Source of the DNA: Panonychus citri
Lineage: Eukaryota; Arthropoda; Arachnida; Trombidiformes; Tetranychidae
NCBI RefSeq assembly: GCF_014898815.1
Contig: NW_026515500.1
Coordinates: 1,426,001 to 1,490,000 of the forward strand
Direction of reading: 5' to 3'
Length of the DNA stretch: 64,000 bases
The notes under the pieces were generated by a model, which was not told the origin of the DNA, did no database searches, and saw nothing but the letters and a program-made list of their open reading frames with translations. This document shows positions 35,244 to 46,866 of this stretch, piece by piece. The position numbers were made by a program, and so were the translations under genes. Position 1 is the stretch's first letter. Each line of letters opens with the position of its first letter.

Positions 35244-37573
35244 CGAGTAATAACAATAATAGTCACGATAATGATGATAATGTTGGCGAGCAATTGAGTG
35301 TCCTGTTGTTGACCATGATATTTATGAGTTAGACCAATTGTTTGAAGAGATTGTCTGAATATCCATCAACAATCAAATAAATTGGAAATTTGAAAATGAA
35401 TAATCTCTTATTTTCACCTTGACCTTGGTCATTTTATGAACAATCATGATGATCAGGAACATAGTATAAACTTATTTCTATTGATCAGATGATAATGAAA
35501 AACTTAATCTGGAATCATGATGGTGAAGATGTTTTGTCGACTTTTTCATTGATCTGTCACTCTTATGGTGTGAAAGATGAAAGAAAATAAAGAAAAAGAC
35601 AAAGAAAAGAATACAAAATTGGTGGAATCGTCACCAGAATAATGGATTAATCTATTCTTATTATTCAAGAGAATTTACCTAAGATTAAAATGTCAACCTG
35701 TAAAAGGTGAAGACTAATCATTTCTCCATGAGATTAAATTACTTTGGAGATTAAAAAAGAGGCCTAATGGCTTCGTGTGACGAAAGAAAACAAGTTGAAT
35801 CTTGAACTTCCTTTTTTTCTTGAGATGAATTCATTGAATCTCATGAAGAGATGATAATTTATCATGAGAACCAACGAAGTGAGAGAGAGAGAGGAAGGAT
35901 AATATTCATTTACATCTATGAAAGATGAAGATGAAACTTAGGTTATCAGAGAAAACTGTTGATGTCCAGTAGATGTTTTTTTCGTTGGCTATTTCGATAA
36001 GTTGACCAGTAACTTTTTTCTCTCTTAATCTTCTTGTAGGTCGATGAATTATGACCATGAACAAATTGAACTTTAAAAAAAAAGTGTATCAATTGGTGAC
36101 AAGATCGTAAATAGAAGTAACAACAAAAAGATGATAAGATTAATCTGATTGTGAGACGAGAGGATAAAGAAATTCATTGATCATATTTCCTTTTCCTCTG
36201 AGTGTTTACATCAAGTATCATGTTGGACTCTTTCAAGTTTATCTCTTGCTTCCTGTAGGAGAAAAGGAAAACTTTAAATTGCAAGAATCGTGATCGATGA
36301 TAAGCTTGAATTCTGATAAAGCGAAAAGAAAACAAAATTCACCACATAAACACCGATGATTCCAGTCTACGGAATAAAAGACAATTTAAAAAAAGAAAAG
36401 GTTTATGATCTCCCTTTGTTAGAATTTACAATTCTCTCTCTTTCTCTCTATTACTTACCCATTGAAATTGAATCCATGATAAAAAAACTTATTCTTTTTA
36501 TCCTTTTTTAGGCCTTTTGGTTTTCCACTTTTTCTCCCTGGACCTTGAATTCTGTTGAAAACTATTCCATGAAATTCTGTGGCTTTAACAACAATAAAAA
36601 GAGAACACAAATTTACACCATTTAATTTGATTTGTAGAAAGAGAACAGTAAAAGTCTTAACAATCTAATTTCTAAAAAAAGTTCTGAATAGTAAAAAGTG
36701 TTAATCCGATAGCATTTCCATTCTCTCTCACTTCATGGACGTGATTTAAATTGAGAAACACATATTAGATTATCTAAAATAGATGTTTATTATTTTCTAT
36801 TAAAATTCTTACAAAAGAAGAGTATTTTTCTCAACTGATTTTATCATCTCATGGAGATGGAGAGAGGGAAACATGATAACATTGAATTCTCCCTGAAAAA
36901 GAAAGAGAAAAATGAATTCAGAACAAGGAGAGTTTTTCTTTTTCTCTGAATATACAAAATTTCAATTCTTTGTATCTTTTACCTTACGAATTAATAGAAT
37001 CGTAAATTCTGAATGAGAACATGATGATTATCACAATCGAAGGAAACAATTTAACTGATTAAAAAAAAGAAGAGAAATTAAGTTATGATCAATCGATTGC
37101 GCTTAATTGTGTCCAGTTAATTTTCTCTTCCGGTTTTTTCGCCAATTCGATTTGTTGATTGATTGGTGTTGTTATTTTAATTCTCGAATATCAAATCAAT
37201 TAGATTTTCTTTCATTTTCTATCCAAACGAATAACAGTTGAATCTTTTTCTATTTACGATAATCACTGATGACAATTGGTCTCTTTCACTGATTAGATTT
37301 TTTCGTTTCTTCCAACCAACGATAACCAAAGTGTGAAAATCTTTGGCGATCATTTAATCAACTGAACAATCAATGATTCCAATTTGATCCGAAATCAATT
37401 GAATTTAGTAACATTCCACTAATGGAATTGACATTATCATATTTACAATTCTCTCTCTTTGTTGTTGACCTTTTTTTCATTCATCTCTCACTAACTTATC
37501 TTCTTTCTCTCTCTCTCTCTCCATCCTCATCCTCATCATCTACACTTTGGATCACCTTTTGTGACCCTCATCT
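33163..37573. other. Intergenic region, 4.4 kb
   Basis: AT-rich sequence with the longest GA microsatellite of the window. No gene is called; the right end should hold proctolin regulatory sequence. Part of the right end (37243-37283 and 37460-37558) was copied to 41.3-41.45 kb. Confidence 0.5.
35202..35241 (+). repeat. GA microsatellite, about 20 units
   Basis: Forty bases of uninterrupted AG repeats. Confidence 0.95.
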
Positions 37574-37580
37574 TATATAA
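37574..37580 (+). promoter_or_regulatory. TATA box of the proctolin gene
   Basis: TATATAA lies 208 bases upstream of the proctolin ATG, implying a 5' UTR of about 180 bases. A CTCAG near 37765 could be a 5' UTR splice acceptor. Confidence 0.5.
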
Positions 37581-37787
37581 TTCTGGTGAATCTTTCATCA
37601 TGATAATAATTCAACAACAATAACGTTCCGTGTGTGTGTTTATGTGACTGATTGTGATAGAAATTGATTCAATTTGGTTTCGTCGAGAAGTGAATCAAAT
37701 TTAATCATATTCAATTCTAAAAAAGGATAACAACGTTTCCATCTCTGTTTATTATCATTATCATCTCAGGATAACACAACAATAACA

Positions 37788-38888
37788 ATGGTCAACTTTG
37801 GATCTAAATTATATCATCACATTTTATTAACAATGGTTGTTCTGGTCATCGTGTCCACCATTGTTTCGGCCAGATATCTGCCAACCAGGAATGATGATTC
37901 CAGGAAAGAGCAGATTAAGGAGCTTCTCAGAATGGTCAGTTCATTTTCTTTTCGAACTTTTTTTTTTCTTCTCTTGACAACTTGACCATACGTTCATACA
38001 TGACATTGACCTAAAATTAATCAACTTACTTATTAGATTATTTCATTGAATTCTTCATGGTAAATCAGATTTATCGTCAGTTTAGTCATTTAGCTTTTAA
38101 TTTTTTTTTTCTTCAGAAATTAAGGTGAATTAAACTACAATCAAGGTTCGAGTTGATGTCAAATGTTCAAATTGTTTTTCTATTTGTACATATAATGGAT
38201 TCTTTGGTTAATTTACTTGATAATCATTAATTTACTTCTCTATTATATTGATTAATTAATCTAAATTGCGAAAGTTAATCTTAATGTCAAATTTGTCATG
38301 ATCTCTGTTCATTTATAACAGAATAATTAATATGGTTAATATTGTTTCCTTATAGCAATTTAATTAAGAGTCGACTAATAGACATTAACTAATCATTTGA
38401 ATGATAATCAGATTAAATAAATTGTAAACAGGATTAAAAGAATTGCTAATTTATTAGAGTAACATTGAATAATCCACTCGAGAGGTTTAAGGATTTAACT
38501 TAAATAATATCAAATTGTGAAAACTTTGATCGAGATACAATTAAAAATCTAATAGGATCAATTTAATTGTGATCTGTGTAATTAAGAAATAAGGAAAGAC
38601 AATAATCCTAATTGATATTCACCTTAGAGATTCAATGATTAACTTGACAATTAGAAAATCTTTTCTTCTTCAATATTAACCATTATTAGTAGTAGTAAAT
38701 TAACTAATTGTTTACAATTGATTTTCTAGTTTTTGGAAGCATCAAATTCAAGCCCGGAAGTTGATTCGTTGGGCGGGAAACGGAATCCAGGAAGTTTGTT
38801 TGATTATCGAGGGACAAACTCACCAAGTTACCTGATTAAACGAACCGCAATCGACGAGGTTCCAAATGCTGCTGATTTGGCTGCTTGA
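37788..38888 (+). CDS. proctolin: Proctolin neuropeptide precursor, two exons
   Basis: Exon 1 (37788-37934) and exon 2 (38730-38888) join in phase 0 (donor GTCAGT, acceptor TTCTAG) to give 101 residues. Residues 1-28 form a signal peptide ending in VSA. They are followed directly by RYLPT (29-33), the exact proctolin pentapeptide, and then Arg34 for cleavage. Placing the pentapeptide immediately after the signal peptide is the known arrangement in arthropod proctolin genes. Downstream are two dibasic sites (GGKR and LIKR) that would release an 18-residue spacer peptide NPGSLFDYRGTNSPSYLI and an acidic C-terminal peptide. Proctolin stimulates muscle contraction in arthropods. AATAAA signals lie at 39135 and 39172. 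Confidence 0.94.
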
Positions 38889-39210
38889 TTTAATTCAATT
38901 CACAATCATCTTTAAGATTATTTACATTTGACAGGGAAAAAAGAATCAAAAAAAAAACTTAACAATCAACAAATTAGTGGCAACCGTTTTAACCTTTAAG
39001 GACTCACTCACACACAAACACAAGGATTGATTGATTGATTGATTATCATATTTATTGTCCACTAATTACAATTTAATTATAACCTTTTATCATAATTGTA
39101 AACGATTTCACAAAGAAAGCATGTTAATAATAATAATAAACAACAATTAAGTATTATTATCAATAAACACGTAGAGTTATGTTTGTAAAACTTGATTCTT
39201 TCCAAGTTGA

Positions 39211-39655
39211 CTATTGTTTTGTTTCTTGTTTATCTTTGGATCGGTCTTCGGATGTGTCCTTGATTAACTGGGCCAAATATTCATCACGAGCGTAGACACC
39301 TTCGTGATATCTGTGCATTCCCGCTTTGAAAAGTTCATCTACCGACTGTTGAAAAGAATAGAAAAAGGAATATGAGAATATGAGATTGGAAAAGAAAATT
39401 ACAAACAGCAGATTCGATTGAGGATTCTGATGATTAATGAATTATGAAAGAGAGTTTTGAGTTTCTTCTCTATCAACTTACCACTTTTTCGTATTCTAAT
39501 TGTACGTATTGATAAACCACGAAGATAGCTGTTACTAGTCCTATGATTCCTCTGTAGATTCTGACCTTGAGCGGCTGCGGTTCCAAAATATCTGAAAGTT
39601 TAGGCTTTTCATATTTTCCCCGAAATTTTTGCATCCTTAATATAGTCCGGATCAT
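39211..39655 (-). CDS. Small single-pass membrane protein overlapping the SMIM4 ORF
   Basis: Two exons (39482-39655 and 39211-39345, phase 0, donor GTAAGT, acceptor AACAG) encode about 95-102 residues depending on whether the Met at 39634 or 39655 is used. Both starts lie inside the end of the upstream SMIM4 ORF in another frame. The protein has a basic N-terminus (MQKFRGKYEKPK), one transmembrane helix (GIIGLVTAIFVVYQYV) and a charged C-terminal part ending KQETKQ. That layout fits a small mitochondrial inner-membrane assembly factor, but I do not recognise the family. With SMIM4 it probably forms a bicistronic mRNA. Confidence 0.65.
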
Positions 39656-39863
39656 GGATAATCAAATATTTAAGATATTCTTGCTTGAAAAATCGTTCCT
39701 TTTCTACTGAATAATATGAAATACCATTGATTTTCATGTGAATACACAAATATTCAAAAGTAGCACCAATTCCAATAAAAAGTGGCGTCAATGAATAGAA
39801 ACCGTATCGGGAAATTAAAGGTTTAGTAAGCCAAACATACAAATTTCCAATCCGTTTAAACAT
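39609..39863 (-). CDS. SMIM4: SMIM4 (UQCC5) homologue, mitochondrial complex III assembly factor
   Basis: The ORF of 84 residues has RYGFYSLTPLFIGIGATFEY followed by a hydrophilic region YYSVEKERFFKQEY. It matches the RFGIY...FFFVLGG..E block and charged tail of human SMIM4 and Drosophila Sloth1. The single membrane segment is at about residues 22-42. These proteins help assemble respiratory complex III in the inner mitochondrial membrane. In Drosophila, sloth1 shares one transcript with a second microprotein gene, and here too a second small ORF overlaps the 3' end by 26-47 bases. The upstream leader from 39864 to about 40130 has GA repeats. Confidence 0.8.
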   Translation of the reverse strand: MFKRIGNLYVWLTKPLISRYGFYSLTPLFIGIGATFEYLCIHMKINGISYYSVEKERFFKQEYLKYLIIHDPDYIKDAKISGKI

Positions 39864-40569
39864 AATCCAAGGATCATCAATCCAGGAAAAAGGAACAGGA
39901 AGATTCTAGAAGAAAAACTAGAGAAAGAGAGAATATATAAGAGAGAGAGAGAGAGAAAAAATACAATCAAAGAAAGAAATTGCTAATTGGATAATCAATA
40001 GAATTTAAAAAGCTCTAAAGATTGACCTTAATCCTTAAATTATCCAAAAAATTATCGGCACAAAAATAAAAAGAAATTGACTTACCTTTTATCCAAAGAA
40101 TATTATTATTGGTCACCCTTTCCTTATGTAACAGAAAATTATCACTTCTCTCTCTCTCTCTCCCTCTTGTCGGTTATAATCAAAGAGCAATTTAATTAAA
40201 ATTAACCAGGATGATGTAGATTAATCATAATCGGCGACAATCATCTTATGAAAACAAAGTCAAAAGGATAAACCAAAACAAACCACATGGATTAACCAGC
40301 GAAAGGGAAAAATGTTTTTTTCCCTTTTCTTTCTCCAACTGCGCAAACTCAGTTTCTTACAAATTCTTTTCTTAATTTAACCAACATTTAATTGTTTCTG
40401 ATCAAGTTTATTCATCGAGCTATTTATTAGTAGTTAATCAAACGATTAGTTTAATTTTACCATTCGTCTGAAACTGATCTCTTGAGTTATTTTGATTTAT
40501 CTCTCATTTTGTGTTGTGTTAATCATATTAATCCAATAGTTTTACTTTTCCTTTTTATTAATTTTGAAA
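39864..40569. other. Intergenic promoter region between SMIM4 (-) and nanos (+)
   Basis: Divergent gene starts flank this 706-base stretch, which has GA (39941-39955) and CT (40147-40162) repeats. TGCGCA near 40340 lies in its least AT-rich part. No coding frame was seen. Confidence 0.45.
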
Positions 40570-41139
40570 ATGTCACTTGAATCTAATTCTGATCATTCAT
40601 TAATTGATTTCCATAGTATAGTAGATTATGATTTTCCAAGTAATTCTAAACCGATCACTTCATCTACTAAAAGTCTAACTTGTGATATTATTTATGACAA
40701 AATTAGCAATAATGTTAATTTGAATACTATTGACCAACTTCATAACGTCAATAAGATTAACATTGACTCGTTGATTAATCATCGTCGGGCCTCCGAGAAA
40801 CCTGGCTACTATTGTGGCCTTTGTAAAAAGAATGGAGAATCGGCTGAATTTTATCGATCTCATTGTCTCCGTGACTCTCATGGCAATTTAACTTGTCCCG
40901 TTTTGTTTAATCACGTCTGTGAAGTTTGTGGTGCCACTGGACCGTTTTCTCATACCCGCAGCTATTGCCCAATGGTCCGAAGATTATTAGAAGAGCGACC
41001 CAAAGATCCCGCAGTGGCCTCTTTCTGTATCAACTATAGCCTTTCCCGATCGCGAAATGAGGACAGAGTCTCCAGGAGAAGTGGGGATAAGTTCAGGCGC
41101 CAACCAGTTCCCAGGAAACCATCCAAAAGCCTCTATTGA
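40570..41139 (+). CDS. nanos: Nanos-type zinc-finger RNA-binding protein
   Basis: The intronless ORF encodes 189 residues from the ATG at 40570. Two CCHC fingers characteristic of Nanos are intact: C82, C85, H98, C109 and C117, C120, H128, C133. They are embedded in GLCKKNGESAEFYRSH and GATGPFSHTRSYCP. Nanos represses target mRNAs with Pumilio in the germ line and early embryo. The N-terminal 75 residues are Ser/Asn-rich and not conserved, which is normal. The C-terminal tail is basic and Ser/Arg-rich. The 3' UTR region is unusual because it is built from duplicated pieces of neighbouring genes. Confidence 0.95.
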   Translation: MSLESNSDHSLIDFHSIVDYDFPSNSKPITSSTKSLTCDIIYDKISNNVNLNTIDQLHNVNKINIDSLINHRRASEKPGYYCGLCKKNGESAEFYRSHCLRDSHGNLTCPVLFNHVCEVCGATGPFSHTRSYCPMVRRLLEERPKDPAVASFCINYSLSRSRNEDRVSRRSGDKFRRQPVPRKPSKSLY

Positions 41140-41565
41140 TTCATTTCTGAATTTCGATCTTCATTACTTTTCCTTTTTTTATTCTCTTCTCAGTGCTTTT
41201 CCCTCTTCTTTTCATGGTGATGCTGAGTTTTCATCATCATCGTCTTTTGACTTATATAAATTTAAGTATATTGTCCCACCTTTAGTATTCATTTAGAATA
41301 AAATGATTCTGTCTACATTTATTATCTTTTTCTATTCGCGATAATCACTGATCACCATTGGTCTTGTTGGCCTTTTTTCATTCATCTCTCACTAAATTAT
41401 CTTCTTCCTCTCTATCTCTCCATCCTCATCATCTACACTTTGGATCACCTTAAGTGAACTGTCGTCAAAGTAGATCAAATGGTTCGTCATCTCGGTGGTG
41501 ATGATCAAGCTTCTCATTCAGCCCAAGGTAAAAACACCAATCAGCCGAGATCAATTGAAAGAATT
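41140..41565 (+). repeat. Mosaic of three duplicated blocks downstream of nanos
   Basis: Block 1 (41141-41293) matches the region upstream of MPG (about 44056-44240), sharing GGTGATGCTGAGTTTTCATC and more. Block 2 (41324-41364 and 41363-41452) matches the proctolin upstream region (37243-37283 and 37460-37558), sharing ACACTTTGGATCACCTT. Block 3 (41451-41545) matches MPG exon 2 (44881-45019), sharing GGTGGTGATGATCAAGCTTC, but lacks about 30 bases that include the codons around catalytic Glu61. All blocks lie in the same orientation as their sources. The MPG piece is therefore a dead fragment. Confidence 0.85.
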
Positions 41566-41691
41566 CATTAATTTTAATGAATTTCTGGTTAATTTTTCTT
41601 TTATGCACCGAACTGAGTTTATTGGAAAAAACTTGTCAGTTAAATGTATCGAATACATTATTTTATTAAATTTATGAATATAAATTACATA

Positions 41692-43440
41692 TTAGAGATG
41701 GAAAAGTTTTGTTAAAACTTTAATCGATTCTAATTCTCTTATCATTGTTTTAATTTGTTCCAATGATGGAAATTGGAATTTGATCATTTGTTTAACTTTG
41801 TCCAATACCGGGTTAATTTTGTTCAATTTACTCGGGAATTTGTTTATTTGGTGGTCAGCTAATCTTAATAGTTCGCGAATGTAAGCTAATCCCATGTGAA
41901 TATCAATTGCTTTAGTTAATTCGATGCGAATTGTTTCATTTCTAATCAATTCGGTTATTGAGCCAAATTGTCCATTAACTAGCCATGGATTTCGGGGAAC
42001 GGTAGGTAACCAATTTTCGTATCGATCTACTTCGAGGAGAAAAGCATCACCACCGTAATAAGATTGGTTAGTTGATAATTTCTCTCTAAATGCTTTGTTT
42101 TCCTTTTTCTCGAAAACTTTACTGACCACACCTTTGCGACTTAATAAAGACATGAAATAATTGTTGATTGATGAAGTTAATTCCGAATCCGTCATTGATT
42201 TAGATGTTGATGTGTCGGTTGGTGTGTCAATCTGGGTGAAATACTTGAAGACACCACCAAAAAGCGCAGAACGGAAATAGTGAGTGCCATAATTTTCAAT
42301 GAATTCTTGATATTTTTCCGGTGCTTCTTCATATCTTTCTGGTAACTCTTCTGCCATGAAATCTTCCATAAATTCAGATAAGGATTTACGAAGAGATGTC
42401 CTTGGTGCTAAATTAATACGAGTTGTTGGTGTTATTAACTGTAAACTCGCAATGGTTTTGGAAGAGTTTAATAGAATCGATTGGTACTTTTGATAAGAAG
42501 CCGATTGAGAGAAAGCTCCTCGATCCAAAGGTCCTTCTATTCCTGAAGTTAACCTGAATTCACTTTTGATCTCCTCAAGGCTGGTTATGATTGAGAAATG
42601 GGTCTTAATTGTTTCACGGGGAAGTAAGTCAATACTCAAAACTTGATCAGGAACATCATAAGCAGATCCTGATAGAAAAAATTTTCGTTTCTAAATTGGA
42701 AAAGAGTAAGTGAAGAAAAATATTCCATTAATCAAATTGTTTTCACTTTTTTCAGATAATTTGATTAATTGCTGTTGTTAACCATCATTGGCGAGACAAA
42801 ATGAAATAACAATAAGCCTTAATTATCTACTAGGATTAGAAAATTAAGGCTTAATTGGCCTATTTTTAGCCATCAAATCAACACGTGAACATGGATAATT
42901 GAACTAAGAAAATTGAATTTTCTTAAAACAACAATTAACTAGAAGTTAATGACAATTTAATTGATTACTGATTCAAAGATCAATAAGTAAATGGCATCAA
43001 GCCAATCACCAATTAGCCAACATCAATTAACAAGAAAAATTAAACGGTCAACACAATAAAAAACAATAGAATTTTTTTCTATAAGAAAACCAAAAGGCAA
43101 AGAAATTAGAAAAAAAATTAAAATCTCTTACCTTTTTACAGGTTAATTCAATGAAGGAACACTTAACAAAACCATCATTGTTGTCCGAAGTATAATCATG
43201 TAGAAGATCAAGTTTAGTTAAATCAATTCCACGGGTCATCATTTGTAATCCAGGAACAATTAATCCACATAAATCCTCTTTTGCTGAAGCAAAATGGAAT
43301 TGATTTTCCTTAAGTAAAGATCCATCAAAATAATTAACATTATCTTTTGACCGATTACTTTTAGAAGATGAATTAGAAGTAGCAGTTAACGTGGACACAA
43401 TTAAATTATTCAAAATAATAACGAAAACAATTAATTTCAT
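41692..43440 (-). CDS. Secreted MACPF-domain protein, two exons
   Basis: Exon 1 (43132-43440) and exon 2 (41692-42690) join in phase 0 (donor GTAAGA, acceptor ATTTAG) to give 435 residues. Residues 1-20 form a signal peptide. The MACPF signature YGTHYFRSALFGG lies at 237-249. The upstream SAYDVPDQV resembles the conserved strand before the helical cluster, and GGDAFLLEVDRYENWLPTVP with a following NPWLV resembles the end of the domain. MACPF proteins form membrane pores or, as with insect Torso-like, act in extracellular signalling. The subfamily cannot be fixed by eye; a perforin-2/apextrin-type or Torso-like relation are options. No extra EGF or C-terminal domains were seen, only a helical tail of about 90 residues. 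Confidence 0.82.
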
Positions 43441-44681
43441 TCTAATTGTTGATAAAGAAAATTAATTAAACAAATGAACACATAACAGACAAAAAGGTTA
43501 ACCAAATGGAAAAAGAGAAGAAGAGAACAAAAAATTTAGAATAGAACAAAAAAAAAGAGAAATTAGAATATTTTCCCTCCAATTGATAGACAATAACAAG
43601 TGAACTTAAAATCTAAATGATTATAGATTTTAATTCGTTTAACCAATTTTTCACCAATCAACTGAATCAGTTAATTTCTACTCAGTAATCATGTTAATCA
43701 TCATGTAATAATCATCGTCAATCTTTATGTCAATGGACACAACCCAAAGTGTGTAAGTATCAACCCATTTGCTCCGAGCCTTTTTACCGTTTAGCTTTTT
43801 TTTCCTTCTAAATTGTTGATTAAGTTGATTTGATGATGATGATGATGATTATGTTGTTGATGATGATTTGATGATGATTTGATTTGATGTGATTAAACGT
43901 TAATAAGTGATACAAGTGAAAGGCAACTGAGAGGTTAATTGTATGAAGATGAACAGGTTTAGGGAAAACAAGTAGAAAGTGAAACCTTAATTTGAGAAAC
44001 TGATCTTTCACCTTTCATGTTTACTCTGGTTTATCCGGAAATGTTATTCTAATTCAATTTATTTTTGAATTTCCATCTTCATTATTATCCCCTTTTTTAT
44101 ATATATTTGTATCTTTTATTAATCTTCTCAATGCTTTTCCCCCTTCTTCTCATGGTGATGCTGAGTTTTCATCATCATCGTCTTTTGATTTATATAAATA
44201 TAATAAGTATATTATATTGTCCTACTTTTAGTATTTGTCTCGAATGTAAATTCATTATGAGGAAAAATTAATACAGTTTAATGATTTAATTGTCGGTCAA
44301 TTATTATATTTTGTTTTTCTTTGTCTCATTTACAGATTAATTCCTGATATTCAGCTTATTATTATGTCTACTCAAATCTCATTTGGACTTAATCATCAAG
44401 AACGAGAATTAATGTCAACTCGAAATTTCTGATTCTTGTGATGAATAATTGATTTAGTTTCTATGTCTATTATTGTAGAAACAAATTCCGTTATTATTAA
44501 TTAGTTGGTCAACTATTTAGTAGTTTTGTTTTCAGAATGAGAGTTAATTTTACAAGTTTCAATTTTCACTTTAACCCTCATACAAATCATATGTTAGTCT
44601 ATTGGAAAGATAATGATTAACTGTTGTTATTTAACAGCTAATTGCTTTTAGATTGCTTTATAACTGTCATCTCTTCTGATA
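43441..44681. other. Intergenic region between divergent MACPF and MPG genes
   Basis: The region holds a GAT repeat near 43838-43860 and the source copy (44056-44240) of block 1 of the mosaic downstream of nanos. A TATATAAATATAATAAG-like sequence lies in that copy. Minor open frames are unsupported. Confidence 0.5.
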
Positions 44682-45571
44682 ATGGATAATCATGATTTAC
44701 TTGCTCAACACTTTCTTGTAAGTACATGTATTATGATGATTAATTCAACTTCTTTACATTTCCAAATAATTTAACGAGCTCTTTTATTTTTTTTTCTTAG
44801 ACTGATCAGAGTGAGAATCGCCTTGGTGTTGAATTTTTTAATTCTAATTCTTGTTTTGAATTAGCTAAGCGCTTGTTGGGTAAAGTGATCTGTCGTCGAA
44901 GTAGATTAAATGGTTCAATACTGGCTGGAATGATCGTTGAAACTGAATGTTATCCCGGTGGTGATGATCAAGCTTCTCATTCCTACAAGGGTAAAAAAAC
45001 ACCAAGAAATGAGCCGATGTTTATGGACCCAGGAAGTGCTTATGTGTATTTCACATACGGGATGTATCATTGCTTCAATATATCTTCTTGTGGTGAAGGT
45101 GCTGCTGTTTTGATTCGAGCTCTCAAACCGGTATCTGGATTAAAAGAGCAATCAACTAATCGATTGTCATTCAGGAAAAAGTCCAAACCAACATGTTCAT
45201 CATCATCATCTCATTCAGGTTCTATCCCTTCATCATTGAGAGACACTCAAATCGCTAATGGACCCGGTAAATTGTGTATTGCTTTAGATATCGATAAAGA
45301 GACAATCAACAAAGAGAATTTGATTTTAAGTAATATTATTTGGCTTGTTGGCTATAAAGATTATCCAGATGAAGAGATTACCTTTAGTAAAAGAATTGGA
45401 ATCAACACCGATGCTGAATCACGAAATCAACTGTGGAGATTTTATATTAGAGATTCGCATTATGTGAGTGTTAGAGACGAAAAGAAACGAGAGCCTAAAT
45501 CAAACAAAAGACCCGAAAAAATGGTTAAATCTAACAATTTAGGGAAAAAGACAAAGGTCGCTAATGATTGA
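44682..45571 (+). CDS. MPG: DNA-3-methyladenine glycosylase (MPG/AAG), two exons
   Basis: Exon 1 (44682-44717, 12 codons) and exon 2 (44801-45571) join in phase 0 (donor GTAAGT, acceptor TTCTTAG) for 268 residues; human MPG has 298. The active site is intact: Glu61 and Tyr63 in VETECY and His72 in GGDDQASH correspond to human Glu125, Tyr127 and His136. The TPRNEPMFMDPGSAYVYF and YGMYHCFNISS blocks are strongly conserved. The enzyme removes alkylated purines and hypoxanthine in base-excision repair. A Ser-rich insertion (CSSSSSHSGSIPSS) interrupts the middle, and the C-terminus is Lys-rich, possibly a nuclear signal. A fragment of this gene is duplicated at 41.45-41.55 kb. Confidence 0.93.
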
Positions 45572-46866
45572 ATCGACAAAATTTCCTAAATTGTCGTGTT
45601 AAATTGTCGAGCTAAATTGCCCATGAATTTATCGACAGTTAATTATGCCTTAAGTGCAAAAGGTAATCAAAATCTTCATTAGTACCGTTTGAATAACCTA
45701 ATCAAATAAATTTCTGAATCTTAATTATCTTATTGTTTTCTCTCCGCAGTTTAATCATAAATGTACCTATGGATCACATGGTTCGGCCTTTTCGTTAGCA
45801 GTTATATTTGGGCGGAGAGACTAAATAAAGTTAATAAAAAACGAAAGTCCAACAATCAAGCAAATCAATTATAAGTTGAAGAAAATTGTGTTTAATTCCT
45901 TGGATTTGGTTAATGATTTTAAATTTTGCATTTACAATGAAATCAAAGGAATCAATGGACGAAAACAATCAACTAATTGTCAAGAGAAAAAAAAACTTTG
46001 CCAATATTGAATGTGGAAGATTCTTTATGCTTGGTGTAAACACAATCACTTTCTACTCGCCTTTAAATTGTTTTTAATTCACTTTCGAGGGTCGCTATTA
46101 TCCAGAATCGCGTTTCTCGATTAACTACAAATTCCCTATTATTGTCATGATGATCAATTACAAAAAAAATCATTTCAAACCCAATGAATTAACTTCCTTA
46201 GGCTCTTCCTACTTCTAATATCAGAAACTATAACCAATTCCCTTACCCTTTTAATTTGTATTGTTTTCTTACTTTTTTCATTAATCTCTCCCTCACTCAC
46301 TTACTCACTCACTCTCTACCTGGATTTGCTTGAGTAATTCATTCATCAACCTTAACAATATCTACATTTACCTGAGTTAACCTTCACTTAATATATTTTC
46401 TCACTTTCTCTCTCACTTACACTCACGATTATCAACATTTTTCACTAATTCATATACTTGGCATTTCCAATGTAATGATTTTAACTCAACCAACAATCTA
46501 TTAACCAAATTTATCTGATTAATTTACTGATTTCACTAGTGATTGTTAACAGTATTCACGTTAATTATGTCTACATAAATGGTCAAGGGAGAGAGAGAGA
46601 GAGAGAGAGAGCAATAATTGAGATAATTACGAAAAAGAAACAGTTAAAACAATCAATCTATTAATTCAGTTTGTTTAAAAAGGTTTCATCCATTGGTTGG
46701 TTAAGTTTTCTTGACAATTTCTATTATTTTTTTGATTGTGTTTCCAATTTCATTGTTATTTCGTGTTGACTTTCAAATTGTTGTTAATTGTGTTTAAATT
46801 TTTTCGCCAACTTGTTGATCTAACAATATAAATCTTCATTTAGAAGATTAATCTTGTTGATTACCA
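45572..46866. other. Intergenic region
   Basis: AT-rich sequence with CT- and CA-rich runs at 46280-46450 and a GA microsatellite at 46589-46611. The open frame at 45886-46077 has no support. The promoter of the next + gene lies at the right end. Confidence 0.5.

Noticed and set aside
42661..42680. Acceptor CTATCAG for MACPF exon 2
   Set aside because: It breaks the reading frame with exon 1; the acceptor ATTTAG 22 bases upstream on - keeps phase and was used.
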